Source: Roridomyces roridus (lineage: Eukaryota; Basidiomycota; Agaricomycetes; Agaricales; Mycenaceae). From it: a stretch of 64,000 bases of DNA. The notes beneath the pieces are model-generated. The model ran no database searches. It was not told the DNA's origin and worked only from the letters and a program-made list of their open reading frames with translations. Below, in pieces: positions 1-11,290 of the stretch; the first letter of the stretch is position 1, and each line of letters opens with the position of its first letter. The stretch lies in the NCBI GenBank assembly GCA_029378245.1, contig JARKIF010000046.1:310001-374000 (forward strand). Reading direction: 5' to 3'. The position numbers were made by a program, and so were the translations under genes.

Positions 1-111
1 CCATCCCGGAGGTCCCCTTGTGAAAAATGTTAATAACACGTTAAATTACGTGTTATGTAGTACAGGTTATTTAACATTTCTTTCTCAACACAGCCCTAAC
101 TCCCACCCTGG
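1..111. other. Window edge, no gene seen
   Basis: AT-rich start of the window with no recognisable coding sequence. Similarity to the second copy of the segmental duplication begins just after it, near position 112. Confidence 0.4.
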
Positions 112-1067
112 TCCCGCTAGCGCTTCAAACCCAGCCCGAAACATGACTCAAGCTGCTTGCGCACGACAAGAACGTGATACCCCATACATGCTTCAGATGT
201 CCCGCAGGACCATCCACGCTAAGATTCGCTTGCTATGGCTCATTCCACGCCTATCGACTAGGGACGTCTCGTATACACTGGCTCCTCGTGCGTCTTTTGC
301 GCCCTTTTGACGATTTCCGCTCATCTCTTACAAGCATTGACTTGGGCCCTTCCTAATCCGATGTACGCCCCATCTCCACTGCGCGCAAAGAGTCTTCTCA
401 AGAGTTGCCCACGAGAGGCGCATGCTCCCTCCGCTGCCGGAGCTGACGACGACGAACGCCCATGACGGACCTCTCCTGGTCATTTACTACGATGCGGTCC
501 TGTGCCTGCCCTCCCTTCCGCCGGGTCTCATCACCGTAGCAGGACGTTTGGGTCGCCCTCACAACCCCCACCGAAGCCTTGCTCTCCTCCTCGCCGCTGT
601 GGTCAATCGCATTTCAGCAGTCTACCCTCTCGATTGCGTAGAGATGGGCGGTACTACGGTACCCTCGCAATCAGGCATCAATGACCGTCAGACGGTGCGT
701 CTTTTGCTTTCCTTCGGGCTCAAGGTACTCATCCTCATCCCAGGCTGCGCTTCCACATCTTACCCTGACCGTGGGGCAAGGACTGCGTCGATTGCAATCT
801 ACACCGTCGTCCGCCAGCCCACCGACGTTTCGCAGGCGACCTTGGAGGGAAGGAGGTCGCGGGCTGCACACGGACCGTGACGGACGGACGGTCGAGTCTC
901 AGTCCGCTAGCAGATGCCCCTTCTTCCTCGCCTCCTCCTCGTCCAAAGATTCCCTGTAGCCGCCTAACCTCGACGATACCGGTTAGCGACTCACCCTCGA
1001 CGCCGTCAGACCTGGCGGGTCTCCATCTTCCCCTAATGGTCGCTACTGCACTCCGCGATAGTACTTA
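112..1067. repeat. Segmental duplication block 1, left part
   Basis: This stretch matches 41870-42773 in the same orientation with scattered substitutions and small indels. Open frames exist on both strands, but they change frame between the two copies, so I do not call a gene. The block continues at 4121 after the LTR element. The junction at 1067 is exactly where the retroelement entered, as shown by the uninterrupted partner copy. Confidence 0.85.
1063..1067. other. Target-site duplication ACTTA (left)
   Basis: ACTTA lies directly before the 5' LTR and again at 4121-4125 directly after the 3' LTR. The partner block has a single ACTTA at 42774-42778 with no insertion between the same flanks. 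Confidence 0.93.
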
Positions 1068-1361
1068 TGTAAGGGCTCGGTGATCGTCGGCCGCCGCAGT
1101 CGTCCTCCTCACAGCTCCTCACAAATATTTACTTTTTTCCTGCGCCGCAGTACGCCGCAGTCTGCCGCAGTCTGCCGCAGTCCTTTCGCACGGACCAAGC
1201 TGTGCCTCCAGTACTAGTTCCAGTATAAAAGGTCGTTTACCATGTACAGTAGACAGCATTCTAGATACTGAATAAGGAGCTCTTTCAACCGTTCTCTTTG
1301 TTCCTCCGTCAAGACTCCAGCTTTTTGTGTGCTTCACTCCAACCGGACTCGAAGCCTCACA
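1068..1361 (+). repeat. 5' LTR (294 bp)
   Basis: Starts TGTAAGGGCTCGG and ends CCTCACA. It holds four tandem GCCGCAGT-type repeats (about 1141-1180) and a TATA box (TATAAAAGG near 1224), as expected of an LTR promoter. It is the same length as the copy at 3827-4120 and differs from it at about one position. Confidence 0.9.
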
Positions 1362-1489
1362 CTTTTTTGAACGGTTATAAACTCCGTTGTTCGTTCATCC
1401 GCACTCAACAAACTCAACAAACTCCGCCGTACGGATTGATCACCCGCCCGACACCCGACTTTCAACACAATTTTTTCCCGACAAATACA

Positions 1490-3740
1490 TGGTTCAAACA
1501 CGTAAATGTACCTACGACGAGCCACCGGTTATGACCTCCCGTCGTCGCACTCTGCAGCAAGGAATCACCGACGCACACGCGCAACCCACCGGCACTTTGG
1601 ACACCGACACTTACTGGTCGGGCTCTGATAGCGAGGGTTCGGCACCAAGCGCCAGCGCGTCGCACGATGACTCCGCCGATCGATTGAGTGACGACACGAC
1701 GGCTGCGAGCAATAGCTCTGCGGCAGCCCCGAGTATCGTCTCGGCTGGAGGGCGTAATGACACTGATTTTCCACGTTCAGTTACTTCCGACGCGCATACC
1801 GTTGCGCTTCCACGCACCTCATTGTCTTCCACGGCAATTGGATCCTTCTCACCTCGTCCGTACAACGAGGTTGACTTCTGTCAACGAGCTCACCTTCCGT
1901 CTCTTCCGCCGCGGGCAGTTCTACGTTCCCTGCGCCGGGCACATCCTCAGCCGCGGGCAGTTCCATGCTCCCTGCACCGGGCTACTCTTCTGGGGTGACA
2001 GCGGGCGACGACAAACATGTCGTTGTGGCCGGCACCAACTCTTCAGCCGCGGGCAGTTTCACGCTCCCTGCGCCGGGCTACTTTCCTGGGGTGACAGCGG
2101 GCGACGACAGACGTGTTGTTGTGGCCGGCACCTACCCTTCGTCCGAGGCTAGTTTCGCGTCTAGCTCGGATGGAACTTTCCGAATTTTCCCTGAATCCGT
2201 CGTGAATCCTTTTGTTCCGCCCAAGAGGTTTGCACGACGCACCTTTCCTTCGGAGACTTCTACCATGGAGATCTCACCAAGGTTCTTCCCTCTCTGGTTC
2301 AGGCAGATTATCGAGACAGGGAAGGATGAGACCAGGCCAGATACGACACAAGACACACCCGTAGCTGATTTCGACTCAGCGTCGTCGTCATCCCGCGAGA
2401 TGGTTCTCTACAGACCTCCTCTGCAGCGCGTTCAGATTGCTGCCACAATTGTCGAGGTCCCAGAGAAGCCAAGCCATCGATCCGACAATGTGTCATCCAA
2501 GGGTGCAAAGAAACGAGCCCACAAATCGCGCAGTGGTGGTGGTAAGACGGAAACCCGCAGTTCCGCTGATCCGTCACACAGCCACGCGTCACACGGCTTG
2601 TCTCCGTCCACCTCGGTCCCTGGATTCCAACGCGAGGATTCCGTCCCTCGTGGCGGATACTTCTATCGTTCCATGTCTTCTGCACCCCCGGATCCTCCCA
2701 GCTTCTCTTCAAGCTCGTCTGACACGTCGTCATCGTCCGAGAGCTCCGACTCCGATTCCAGTAACTCTTCCGATTCCTCCGCTCCGCCTCCCGCACCTCG
2801 TGCCTCCCGTCGAAAGAAGGCTTCCAAGAAACGAGATGATCATCGTTCCAAGGATCTGAGGAAGCTTTTACGCTCCGTCAAGATCAAAGCTCCCTTCGTG
2901 TACGACGGCACGCCCGACTTCGACAAGTTCGAACAGTGGACCTACGAGGTGGATACCTGGATCGAATTCAACTCGATTCCAACCTCCTGGGCTGTCCGTC
3001 TCATCTCGGCGTTTGTTTCTGGGCCCGCCTCCGAGTACTTCGTGGATTTCGTAGCCATGGATCACGGCTCTTTCAAGATGAAACAAATCCACGCCGGGCT
3101 ATTCGAATATTGCTTCCCCATCGAGATTCGTCGAGACATGCGCCGAGCGCTTCTCTCAGCCAGTCAACAAGCTGACGAGAAGGTGCGTAACTTCATTCGT
3201 CGCATCACCAGACTTTCGCGTCGTCTGGGTGATGTTTCCGATCGTCAAATGGTTCAAATCGTTTGGGACGGTGCGTTGCCTTACCTCCGTCTTAAATGGG
3301 CTGATGCAGGCTTCGACTTCGAGACCTCCTCGTTGTCTGCATTAGAATCCTCGGCCAAGGGATACGAGGCTGCCGAGACCATTCGGCAACTTGAGGCAGC
3401 TAAACAAACCAGCACCGCCTACAAGTCTCATTCCGCGGGCCACAAACCTTCTGCTTCTTCCTCGACTACATCTTCCCCTTCCCCTTCCACTACCGCGACT
3501 TCTACGACCCATTTCAAGAAATCCCGGCTTTCCGATGCTGAACGCGATCAGTTCCGCGCCGAGAACCGTTGTTTCTATTGCCGCGAGATCGGGCACAACA
3601 AGACCAACTGCCCGGCGCGTCAATCGTCGACTGCTTTCAAGGTTAGCAGTGCGGCGGCCACGGTTCTCAGTGACCGCTATGATTACCTCCACAGTCTTTC
3701 CACGACTGATCTCACCGAGGAGGTACGCACATCCCGTTGA
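1490..3740 (+). CDS. Retrotransposon Gag with CCHC zinc knuckle, frameshifted in the N-terminal part
   Basis: Structural (capsid/nucleocapsid) protein of the LTR element. The acidic, Ser-rich N-terminal part starts at the ATG at 1490 (MVQTRKCTYD). It runs in one frame to about 1875; the rest, to 3740, is one base frame away. A stop at about 1872 blocks the second frame upstream, so this copy carries a frameshift near 1875-1890 (or shifts during translation). Around 1910-2110, about 100-bp tandem repeats encode AAGSxxxPAPG units. A Ser/Asp-rich linker precedes a Retrotrans_gag-type capsid domain (about 2870-3400) and a CX2CX4HX4C zinc knuckle, CFYCREIGHNKTNC, near 3570-3615. No Pol domains follow. 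Confidence 0.85.
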
Positions 3741-3826
3741 TTCCAAGTTTCATTTTTCAACTCTTCTGATTCTACGTCGTAGATTCAAGATTTTGGGAGA
3801 ATTGTGGACAATTCTCGGAGGGCGAG

Positions 3827-4120
3827 TGTAAGGGCTCGGTGATCGTCGGCCGCCGCAGTCGTCCTCCTCACAGCTCCTCACAAATATTTACTTTCTTCCT
3901 GCGCCGCAGTACGCCGCAGTCTGCCGCAGTCTGCCGCAGTCCTTTCGCACGGACCAAGCTGTGCCTCCAGTACTAGTTCCAGTATAAAAGGTCGTTTACC
4001 ATGTACAGTAGACAGCATTCTAGATACTGAATAAGGAGCTCTTTCAACCGTTCTCTTTGTTCCTCCGTCAAGACTCCAGCTTTTTGTGTGCTTCACTCCA
4101 ACCGGACTCGAAGCCTCACA
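3827..4120 (+). repeat. 3' LTR (294 bp)
   Basis: Direct copy of the 5' LTR, with the same TG...CA ends, GCCGCAGT repeats and TATA box. It is followed immediately by the ACTTA target duplication and the resumed segmental-duplication sequence. Confidence 0.9.
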
Positions 4121-4783
4121 ACTTACGCGCTTCGGGTTGTTGCCCAATCCTTTCTACGTCGTCAAGGTGCGTGGCGACGGGGGACTGCGCACGCGGCATC
4201 CTCGTCCGTCGCGCACTGCCTCTGCCTTCGTCTATTCAATATTGTCGTGTTGTCGAGGAGGGGCGCGCGATTGTAGTACACGACTCCATCACGCCTGGTC
4301 TTCCGAGAGCGTGGGCGAGCCCTCTCGCATTCTTACATGGGACGAACTGCATCTGCGGTGTTTCATTGCGGTCGGTACTATTGCAGGGGCTCGATTTTTT
4401 TGTGGTAACCATGGTGATGAGTCGAAAAATGGGATACGTCTCTTCCGAATCGGAATTTCATAACTACTGGACGTCCTCGATCTCTGTCCAGCAATGCATT
4501 ACGCTTACATGCTCTTGTATGCACCTCGTTCCTGTATACCTCTCTGCTCCCGACAATCGGCCATTGTGGGGTTCCGAGAACGCACACCTGGCACCAAGGA
4601 CAATTGAAGACTAAGAGACACAGCCTCGCCCGCCGCCCTCTGGTAAAACTACTTCTACCTCAGCGAGGTAAGTAGGTGGGTAATCGTCGGTCTCTTGCTC
4701 ACATGATTCAAAAGTAAAACAACGGACAGCCTGTTCATGCAGTCTTGTAACTCTTATTCTGAACGACTCGATCGACGATATCT
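4121..4783. repeat. Segmental duplication block 1, middle part
   Basis: Matches 42774-43440. Open frames on the plus strand (to 4614) and the minus strand (4587 to 4378) are both present in the partner. An 11-bp indel near 4255 changes the plus-strand frame between copies, so coding is doubtful. It lies directly downstream of the homeodomain-like gene in both blocks, so part of it may be that gene's 3' region. Confidence 0.7.
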
Positions 4784-5467
4784 CTACAGGTGATCACGGA
4801 GGGATCCTGGCCTACCCGTGGGCACATGCACGGTACTTGTCAACGTAGGCGGACCGACGAGCCACGAAACTCCGAACTCGAACAATGAAAATTGTGTTAC
4901 GTTCGACCATGCAGTCTTGAACCCGCACACTCCCGTTTCCTTCTGTTCCGGCACCTTCGCGATACCGTCAGCTTCTCCCTTTGCTTGCTGCGAATCAAAT
5001 GCGTACCAATTCTTGATACTCCTCGTCGACACACCCGAAGAAATCGAAATGCGAAGACATTGTTCAGGCGAAGGATCAGGTGTGCGCGCATATATTTCGT
5101 TCAGGACTTGAAGTTGAACGGTATTCAACCGTCTCGATGGATGGCAGGGATGCCCAGGAGGATTGAGTTGATGCCATTCCGTGGCAAATCTAACCTCCAA
5201 GGGTACCTACCTCGGTCTGCGCAGAGGACAACCAAGTTGAACCAACTGCTCGAATCGATTTGAAAGTATTCGGACTTGTCTGTCGATGTTGTCGAGTCTC
5301 TGTGCTTGATTTGTACAGAGGAATGAGTATAAGGAGCAACGCACTTTGAGAATGTCGACGCTGGACTTTTCAACTGAGTACGCTTGGACCACTCCCTCAG
5401 GCGCCCAGGGATAGACGATTTTGAACGTGCCACCGGAGATGTGGAAACCGTGAGCTCCAGAAAACAT
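4784..5467 (-). CDS. Homeodomain-like protein with N-terminal GGTF motif (copy 1)
   Basis: Likely three exons on the minus strand. Exon 1 (5467 to about 5345) starts MFSGAHGFHISGGTFKI. A GT-AG intron (gtgcgt...cacag) ends near 5300; exon 2 encodes a short helix (RLDNIDRQV). After a second short intron the last exon, from about 5206, runs to the stop at 4784. That exon has a homeodomain-like fold: hydrophobic residues and Ser/Trp of helices 1-3 align position by position with canonical homeodomains, ending in KNWYAFD. The invariant Asn51 of helix 3 is replaced by Phe. I infer a nuclear regulator or a relic of one; DNA binding is uncertain. Paralogues are at 43441-44190, 31741-32334 and 39720-40191. 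Confidence 0.65.
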
Positions 5468-6864
5468 TGGTATGTGAGGGCCCCTCGCGAGCGCGGATGT
5501 TTATATAGTCCAGTATACTGTATATCCGTATTCATCTAGCCGGCGTCAATATTCAGAGTGAACGCCGCGATTACGGCGGCCATTCAGCAGTTACAAGCCA
5601 GCAATGCATATACGCATCCGTACGGCCAATTAGGCAAAGGGAAACACTTCAACGGCAAGTGATTGACTCCTGACAGTTGTGCACCAATGTGTTAGATTAT
5701 ACTGCAGCCCGGACAAATTTTGCCCGTTTTGGGGCCTGGGACCGAAATCATTGGAAGCATCCCACCCCTCCTCCTCAGCGCAGAGAAATCGGGTGCTTCA
5801 GTCTTAAGAGCGTGGGGAAATTCGAAAGATTCTCGGCAGGTATCCTAGATCCTTCCACTCTTCGAGCGACGGGGGTATTACTATTCGACGCTTGTGTGAT
5901 ATCAACACCAGACTAACCGCAAGTTCCCAATCCAGGCTTTCAACTTCCAAGTTCTCTTGATCGACTTGGACCTCCCGCCCAGTTGGCGGATATACACCGG
6001 GGGCAAAGTCCAACGCATGTTAAAATGACATGCCTCGAAGCTGGGACGATGGTGATGCAGCGGACCAGCGCCAGATTGTAAGACTCGTACGATTCCGCCC
6101 CTTCTGAAAGCTCGGCTTCATTGCGCCTGTTGGAATGGTAGAATAATGAAAGGCAGCGAAGACAATAGAGGACAGCAGCACAAGTGAAGGAGTTGCGAGG
6201 TACAAACGCACCAGGGAGTTTCAGACCCGCAGGGCCGCATCTCGTGCAATCCATGTGAGCTGGTTGAACTGGCCGACGGCCAGGAGCGACAGGGCGGGAT
6301 GAGTAGGGTGTGAATCTTGAGGGCAAGAGCGTCGGCGTACGATTGGCACAAGTTATTGTGGGAAAAGCTCAGGCATGGCAGTCGTGCAACCTGACGATCA
6401 TGCTCGACATGGACTGAAACTCATATGAACACTGTCACCCAACCCTGGTTCCAGTGGAAACGAGACACAACGAAGATGCCGATTCGAGTGTACAAAGGGA
6501 GCGCTGAAATACTCGTGTTAACCTGACAATACAGTCAGTTGAGAATTTCGAGGTGATTACGGGGTGATTAATCACTGAGTCACTGATCAGTCAGGGCTAC
6601 CAACGCCACCTAGACCTATCGGCGTCCAGTGCCGTCTTCGATAATATCCCCGACGTAGAGTCGGACATGACGGGCAGGCTGGGGAGGTGGAGCTCTGGGC
6701 CGCGGAGTTGCCGCCGAGTCCGCGATCCGAGGAGGGCGGCCGGGGATATACCGATGAACCGGTGCACGATTTACACGTGCAATGGGCCGGACTTAGTCGG
6801 GGGAAAGAAGAGTGTGGGAAGTGACCCTAGCCAACGGCAAAGGACCAGTTTGGAAATATTCTCG
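5468..6864. other. Gene-poor stretch
   Basis: Similarity to block 2 fades by about 5520. The rest has only short open frames on both strands and none that I recognise. A small palindromic patch (gattaatcactgagtcactgatc) lies near 6560-6590. Confidence 0.4.
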
Positions 6865-6870
6865 ATTGGG

Positions 6871-9318
6871 TATGGAAGGCCGGACAGTCGAGCTTGTCAA
6901 TCAGAAGTCGGCTCATGGTTTCGGAAATCGGACCCCGAAACCTCTCGCCGACAGTTATGTTGGGATCAAGACTGCTTGAAGAAATCTGAAATACTTACGT
7001 ATGAGCAGGGTTGGCAGGGTGGACAAATGCGCCGCGTGCGCGCACGCCTTTATCGCGATCGGCATGCTCCGGCGGAGCCCGGCATAGTCATGGCAGCAGT
7101 TGTTCCAGTGATATTTCGGATTTTCCGCAAGATTTCCGTGATGAATTAGTTGCTTGACGTCGGCATGGGTCTCGGGCGATCCTACAAAGGAGCGGCGTAA
7201 CGATCACGTGACTTGGGCGATGAGGCGCATCATGTATCGCTTTGTTTGGACTCGCCTCTTGACTTCAAACCACCACCATCACTACTAATAGTGCTCGGCC
7301 AAATAACAATGACCCTGCCACGCCTACCCAGTTCATTCGACAACGATACTTGTGACGGCCACTGGTACGAGAATGACGACGACAACCGGCGGTCTCCGCC
7401 TGCGAGTACGACCCACCCCACGGGCATCGAGTCTACGATGAAGTTACCTGCTTTTAAGGGCCATTGCTTACGCATGGCAATCCGAGTCTATGGGGGCCAC
7501 AAGCAGAATTACTCATGGAGAAGAGTGCAGGCATGATGGGAGGGCGAGTGTGAGTCCTCTGGGTGTGCGGAGAATGTGAGGCAAGAAGGACCCAGAATTT
7601 TTGATTTTACTGCAGTTGCCAGTGACACAATGCCGGCGGCGCCAATGGCGATGTAGACTCAGCGGCGAGAGAATGTTGGGGACGGAGTGTGGCCCGTGGG
7701 AACGACAGAGGAGGCTCAAATAAGTATCCCATCTTCGCAGAAGAGGCTACTACTCGACATACGAGTAAGTAGACACATTCTGGTGTTCAAGGTGATCCAA
7801 CAACCAAAAATATTGGGTCGCAGAGACACGCCGGCTGGCGTGGTGCAAGAAATAACAATAATCCAGGGATTTACTGGATGCACCCTAGGACAATGGCCAA
7901 TAGTAGCTACGAGAGATACTGAGTGGACCTGAGTCAAACTTGAGTATTGATTATGAAAAGAATGTTTTGTTGTTGGTTGGGGCAGTGGAAAAGCTGTTGG
8001 GTTGTTGGTCCGAGCTGACGCGTAATAAGCGGAGCATCGGACGAGTCGACGGAGATGATATTGATAACGCAGGTCGGCGAGCCGTGAAAGTGAGCCAGTG
8101 AGAGCAAGATGACAGTCTTTTAGCCCAAGGTGGAATTCCCAATGCATGTTGAGCGGTCGACTCAAGGTCAATGTCGGATGCCAGGAAGGAAGACTCAAGA
8201 GGCGTGCCGAGGCTGTCGAGCAGCTCTCAACGGAACGGAACTGTCATCGGCTGTCAAACCGGTGCGTCCCGCGTCGGTCAATTCAAGCTCAAGTTCTGCG
8301 GTCGGTGGAGATGGAAACACCCAGGCCGGCGGAAGTCAGGATGCATGTTCATGGTGTCAAGGCAAATGACAAAGAGTCAGCCAAATGGAGCCAGAATGCC
8401 CAAAAAATTACCCGAAAAGGAAATCATCCCAACACCGACACTGACGTCATCGAAAAAGTGCGACCCCATTCTCGCGGGAAAACGGCCGACAAAGCCGAGC
8501 TTAAAAATAAATTTTTAAGACTCGGAATTCTTGTTGGTGTAAGGCCGCTGATCCGGATGAAGCTGAGGTGCTCGAGATTCAACTGGTGCGTGTGGGCACT
8601 TAATGCCTTTCCTTTCTGATCCAAGTCGAGTCTTCCTTGTAGAAACGGCACAACAATAGTCTCGCAAAGTTGCGCTTGAAAATGCTGACAATGAGCAGCT
8701 GAATCCGCAACGTCTACATCTCCCTCCGCATCGTCGAGCACGGGTTCTTCCGGCATGGCCACCTGGTGTGTGGTTTTATTTCAATAATCCGGCTGACTCG
8801 ATTTCAGTAACCCTGCCTTCCCGCTCTTTATACTGTACATTTTCTTAATGAAGTCCCACTACTGCCTACCTCCTCCCCTTGACACTGTCGGACGTACGAT
8901 CGAGGACTGCCATTATCCTTGGCGCTGTGGGCGTGGGCGCATGTATCTGGCTGTGGTGTCGTACGGAGTACTCTTGGCTTTCTGTTCTTCCTTCCTGCAT
9001 CAGGCTCGTCTCGGAGTCTTCTTCATCCTCATCGAGGTATCAACGGTGCTCGGCTATTGAGATCGTTGGTTCACAAATGACAGTGCGCTGCCTCAGAATC
9101 GGGATAAGGGTGGTGCGGCCAGATGTCCAGACCAGAGTCACCAGACCGCTGGACCGGCTCGAGGGCTAGCCTTCAACACATCTGGATTCTGGAATGAGTT
9201 ATTTTGTAAGCCCTCTTGATTCGAACGTAACTGTACATAAGAGAGAGGTTCCCGGGTCCGATTTCTAAAAACGTGAGCCGACGTCAGATTGACAAGCTCG
9301 ACTGTCCGGCCTTCCATA
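6871..9318. mobile_element. 2.45-kb non-autonomous DNA transposon with long TIRs
   Basis: Inverted terminal repeats of about 75-80 bp: 6871-6945 (TATGGAAGGCCGGACAGTCG) against the reverse complement of about 9241-9318, roughly 80-85% identical by eye. A 6-bp direct repeat, ATTGGG, flanks both ends (6865-6870 and 9319-9324) as a target duplication. No transposase is visible. The interior (about 7440-8370) shares pieces with 25870-26480, so it is either captured host sequence or a shared internal region. I cannot place it in a superfamily. Confidence 0.7.
8424..8762 (-). CDS. Hypothetical small protein inside the TIR element
   Basis: A 112-residue frame starting MAMPEEPVLDDAEGDVDVAD, acidic at its N-terminus. 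A TATA-like TATAAAG lies about 70 bp upstream on the same strand (near 8828-8834), and a possible splice acceptor (cacaccag) directly precedes the start. I do not recognise the family. It overlaps plus-strand sequence shared with 26.3-26.5 kb, so it could be chance. Confidence 0.3.
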   Translation of the reverse strand: MAMPEEPVLDDAEGDVDVADSAAHCQHFQAQLCETIVVPFLQGRLDLDQKGKALSAHTHQLNLEHLSFIRISGLTPTRIPSLKNLFLSSALSAVFPREWGRTFSMTSVSVLG

Positions 9319-9324
9319 ATTGGG

Positions 9325-9626
9325 CCATCAAATCGCGATGCCCCTAAGCAGGGAATATGGGCGAAATTGATCGGTTCTTCGGAATGCGTGTGCAGTGCTC
9401 CAGACCGCCGTGACCAGTATCTGGATATAGATTATTCGAGGAATGTGTACACACCGAACCTGTCCGGCACGCGATTGTTGGGTGGAGCAGAGAAGGACTG
9501 GTTAAAGGAGCATTAGTGGGCCACAAACTACACGTTGTATGAATGCAAAGCGAGGCGACTTTGGCCGGTAGTCTGTGACATAAATGAGATATCGTCCGTG
9601 CCGCTGCGAAAGCCGACCAAATGCCT
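9325..9626. other. No gene seen
   Basis: About 300 bp between the TIR element and a dispersed repeat. Only short frames on both strands, none recognisable. Confidence 0.35.
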
Positions 9627-9790
9627 GATATCCATCTATGGCGGTCAAAGTGCGCATTCAATCAAGCGCACCACATTTTGGTGAAAAATGCCTTTCGCAC
9701 CCTGATGTCAGCTTCAAAATGCTATTCCGCGCCCCATTTCACGTTGAAAAGTTTGGAAAAAAAAAGGCACGCGCTATTTATTTCTGAGGG
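9627..9790 (+). repeat. Dispersed repeat R, copy 1 (partial)
   Basis: Begins ATGGCGGTCAAAGTGCGC and includes the GTTGAAAAGTTTGGAAAAA and CTATTTATTTCTGA stretches. The same family occurs longer at 47985-48290 and, inverted, at about 11640-11800. It is non-coding, with GCGCGC-rich words alternating with T-rich tracts. It may be a MITE or part of a larger element. Confidence 0.6.
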
Positions 9791-10910
9791 CTACTATATG
9801 GGACGGTCTTCTTGGCCACTTAAGAGGTCTTCGGTATCGGGGCAGCGATTCAGACCATGAGCAATGAAATGGAGTAGCCAGGGTGATAGTCTGGACTCCT
9901 ACGAGTAGAACGAGCCCCCAGTCGACGGATTCTGTCAAGTTTTGGTGCCATGGGAAATATTTTACCGAGGCAGGTCCAAAAATGGCCTGCCCGGCTAAGT
10001 TGGCCATGCGTGGGAATCATTCCCGTCTGCCAGCGCGCATCGTCGCTTTCGATTCCTGGCGATTGACCAAACGTCTAACTTCATTACAGTGCCCCAAAGG
10101 CTTCTTATTCAAGTCATGAATGCATATTTCGGGCTTTGTTGCCGCAGATCACACGGAAAATTGACAATGAGCACCTCACCCGAGCAGTAGGCTGTGAGCA
10201 AGCGTAGATAGTGGTGGAAACAGCTGGAGGATGATAATATTGGTCCCCCATGCATCCAAGAGCCACATGTGGGTGGGATGGCCCCTAGTGAGCCACGCGG
10301 CGGGCTCTGGTGCAGGGAGAGGAAAGGGACGGCAGGCTAGAGCGGCGACACTCTTCAGCGTTCGAGATGGACTGGAGACAGTCGGGGAGTCGATTTTGGG
10401 GCTTTTGGATGCTCAGAGGATGTATTGAAAGCCGGGAGATGAGGCAGATGTGCCGGAAAAGTGCGGGAAAGTGAGGTATCCGCAGTCGTCTCCCGCCAGC
10501 TCATCGCCCGCCGAGGGCCATAAACAGCCAAAATAAGGAAGTGCAAGGTTGAGAAGGTAATAGTATTGCATTTCAAGACGGTTGGATGCACTGAGGTACA
10601 TGCGGCGGTCGTGTTTCGATGTGGTAGAAAAGCGTGCAAAATGCATGTGATGGCGAGCCCCGGCACGAAGCCGTGACGGGGTGTACAGAGAAGGTGAGCA
10701 GGGATATTCGAGAAGAAGGGTCCATGTACGCACCGTGGTGGTCATTCACGCCGTCGCGGTCCCTCATCCCCTCCAAAAATCTCGGCACTTCCGGTGTGCA
10801 CTAATTGGGGCTGCGGAGCGATTGGCTCCAGCGACGGGAAGCCAGGACGGCTAAAAGTATATCAATACCGCCAATAGCATGCCTAGACCGTGCTTACAGA
10901 CTGTGCAGAG
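9791..10910. other. No recognisable gene
   Basis: Minus-strand frames between 10355 and 10788 are open for up to 110 codons but show no family signature. I find no promoter or splice pattern that supports them. Confidence 0.3.
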
Positions 10911-11290
10911 TTAGAAGACGGTACCAGAAAAACTGGGTCCAAGACAAAGGTGACGATCCGACGCGCTAAGCGCTGGAATTTGCTGCTTCAGTCGCAATCT
11001 TGACCGATATGGTGGAAGTTGGGGTAGAACAGGTGGCCTGATTGTTGAGGAGCAGATAGCCCGGGGTCCGCTGAGTGTAAGAAGCGCCAGAGGTCCCGGA
11101 TTGGTGGGGTGGTCGTCGAGAAAGAGTGAGTCAAATGCAAGCGATGCCATGGGCAAATTAAGAAATCACGTGTTACGGTCATCCGCCCCGATTGTTGACA
11201 GGCACAACATCACGTCAACTGCGTCAATCAAGTCCAATTTCGGTTCGCGACGAGCCATGTACATCCCTTCCAATATGCGACTACATTGAA
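10911..11290 (-). pseudogene. F-box protein gene relic (3' part)
   Basis: The stretch around 11150-11275 is clearly related to the F-box gene at 30289-30675 (shared coding for 'VDVMLCLSTIG.DDRN' against 'VDVVLCLSAIGSVDRN'). Only the part after the F-box remains; the N-terminal part is missing at the 11290 side. The frame has a stop after DRNT unless an intron begins there. The downstream frame includes PIRDLWRFLHS, which fits a real C-terminus. It is an inactive or fragmentary copy. Confidence 0.45.

Larger units (their letters stand above)
1068..4120 (+). mobile_element. Gag-only LTR retrotransposon (non-autonomous, Ty3-like)
   Basis: A complete 3053-bp element: 294-bp direct LTRs that begin TG and end CA, a 5-bp target duplication ACTTA, and an internal region holding only a Gag-type reading frame. 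There is no protease, reverse transcriptase, RNase H or integrase, and only about 86 bp separate the gag stop from the 3' LTR. Elements of this kind (terminal repeats plus gag) are known from plants and move with enzymes supplied in trans. The LTRs differ at about one base, so the insertion is recent. The purine-rich stretch just before 3827 is a candidate polypurine tract; I could not identify a primer binding site with confidence. Confidence 0.9.

Noticed and set aside
4057..4614. Long plus-strand frame conserved in both segmental duplication copies
   Set aside because: An 11-bp indel puts the upstream part in different frames in the two copies, and the antisense frame is equally open. This is conservation of recent duplicates, not of a protein.
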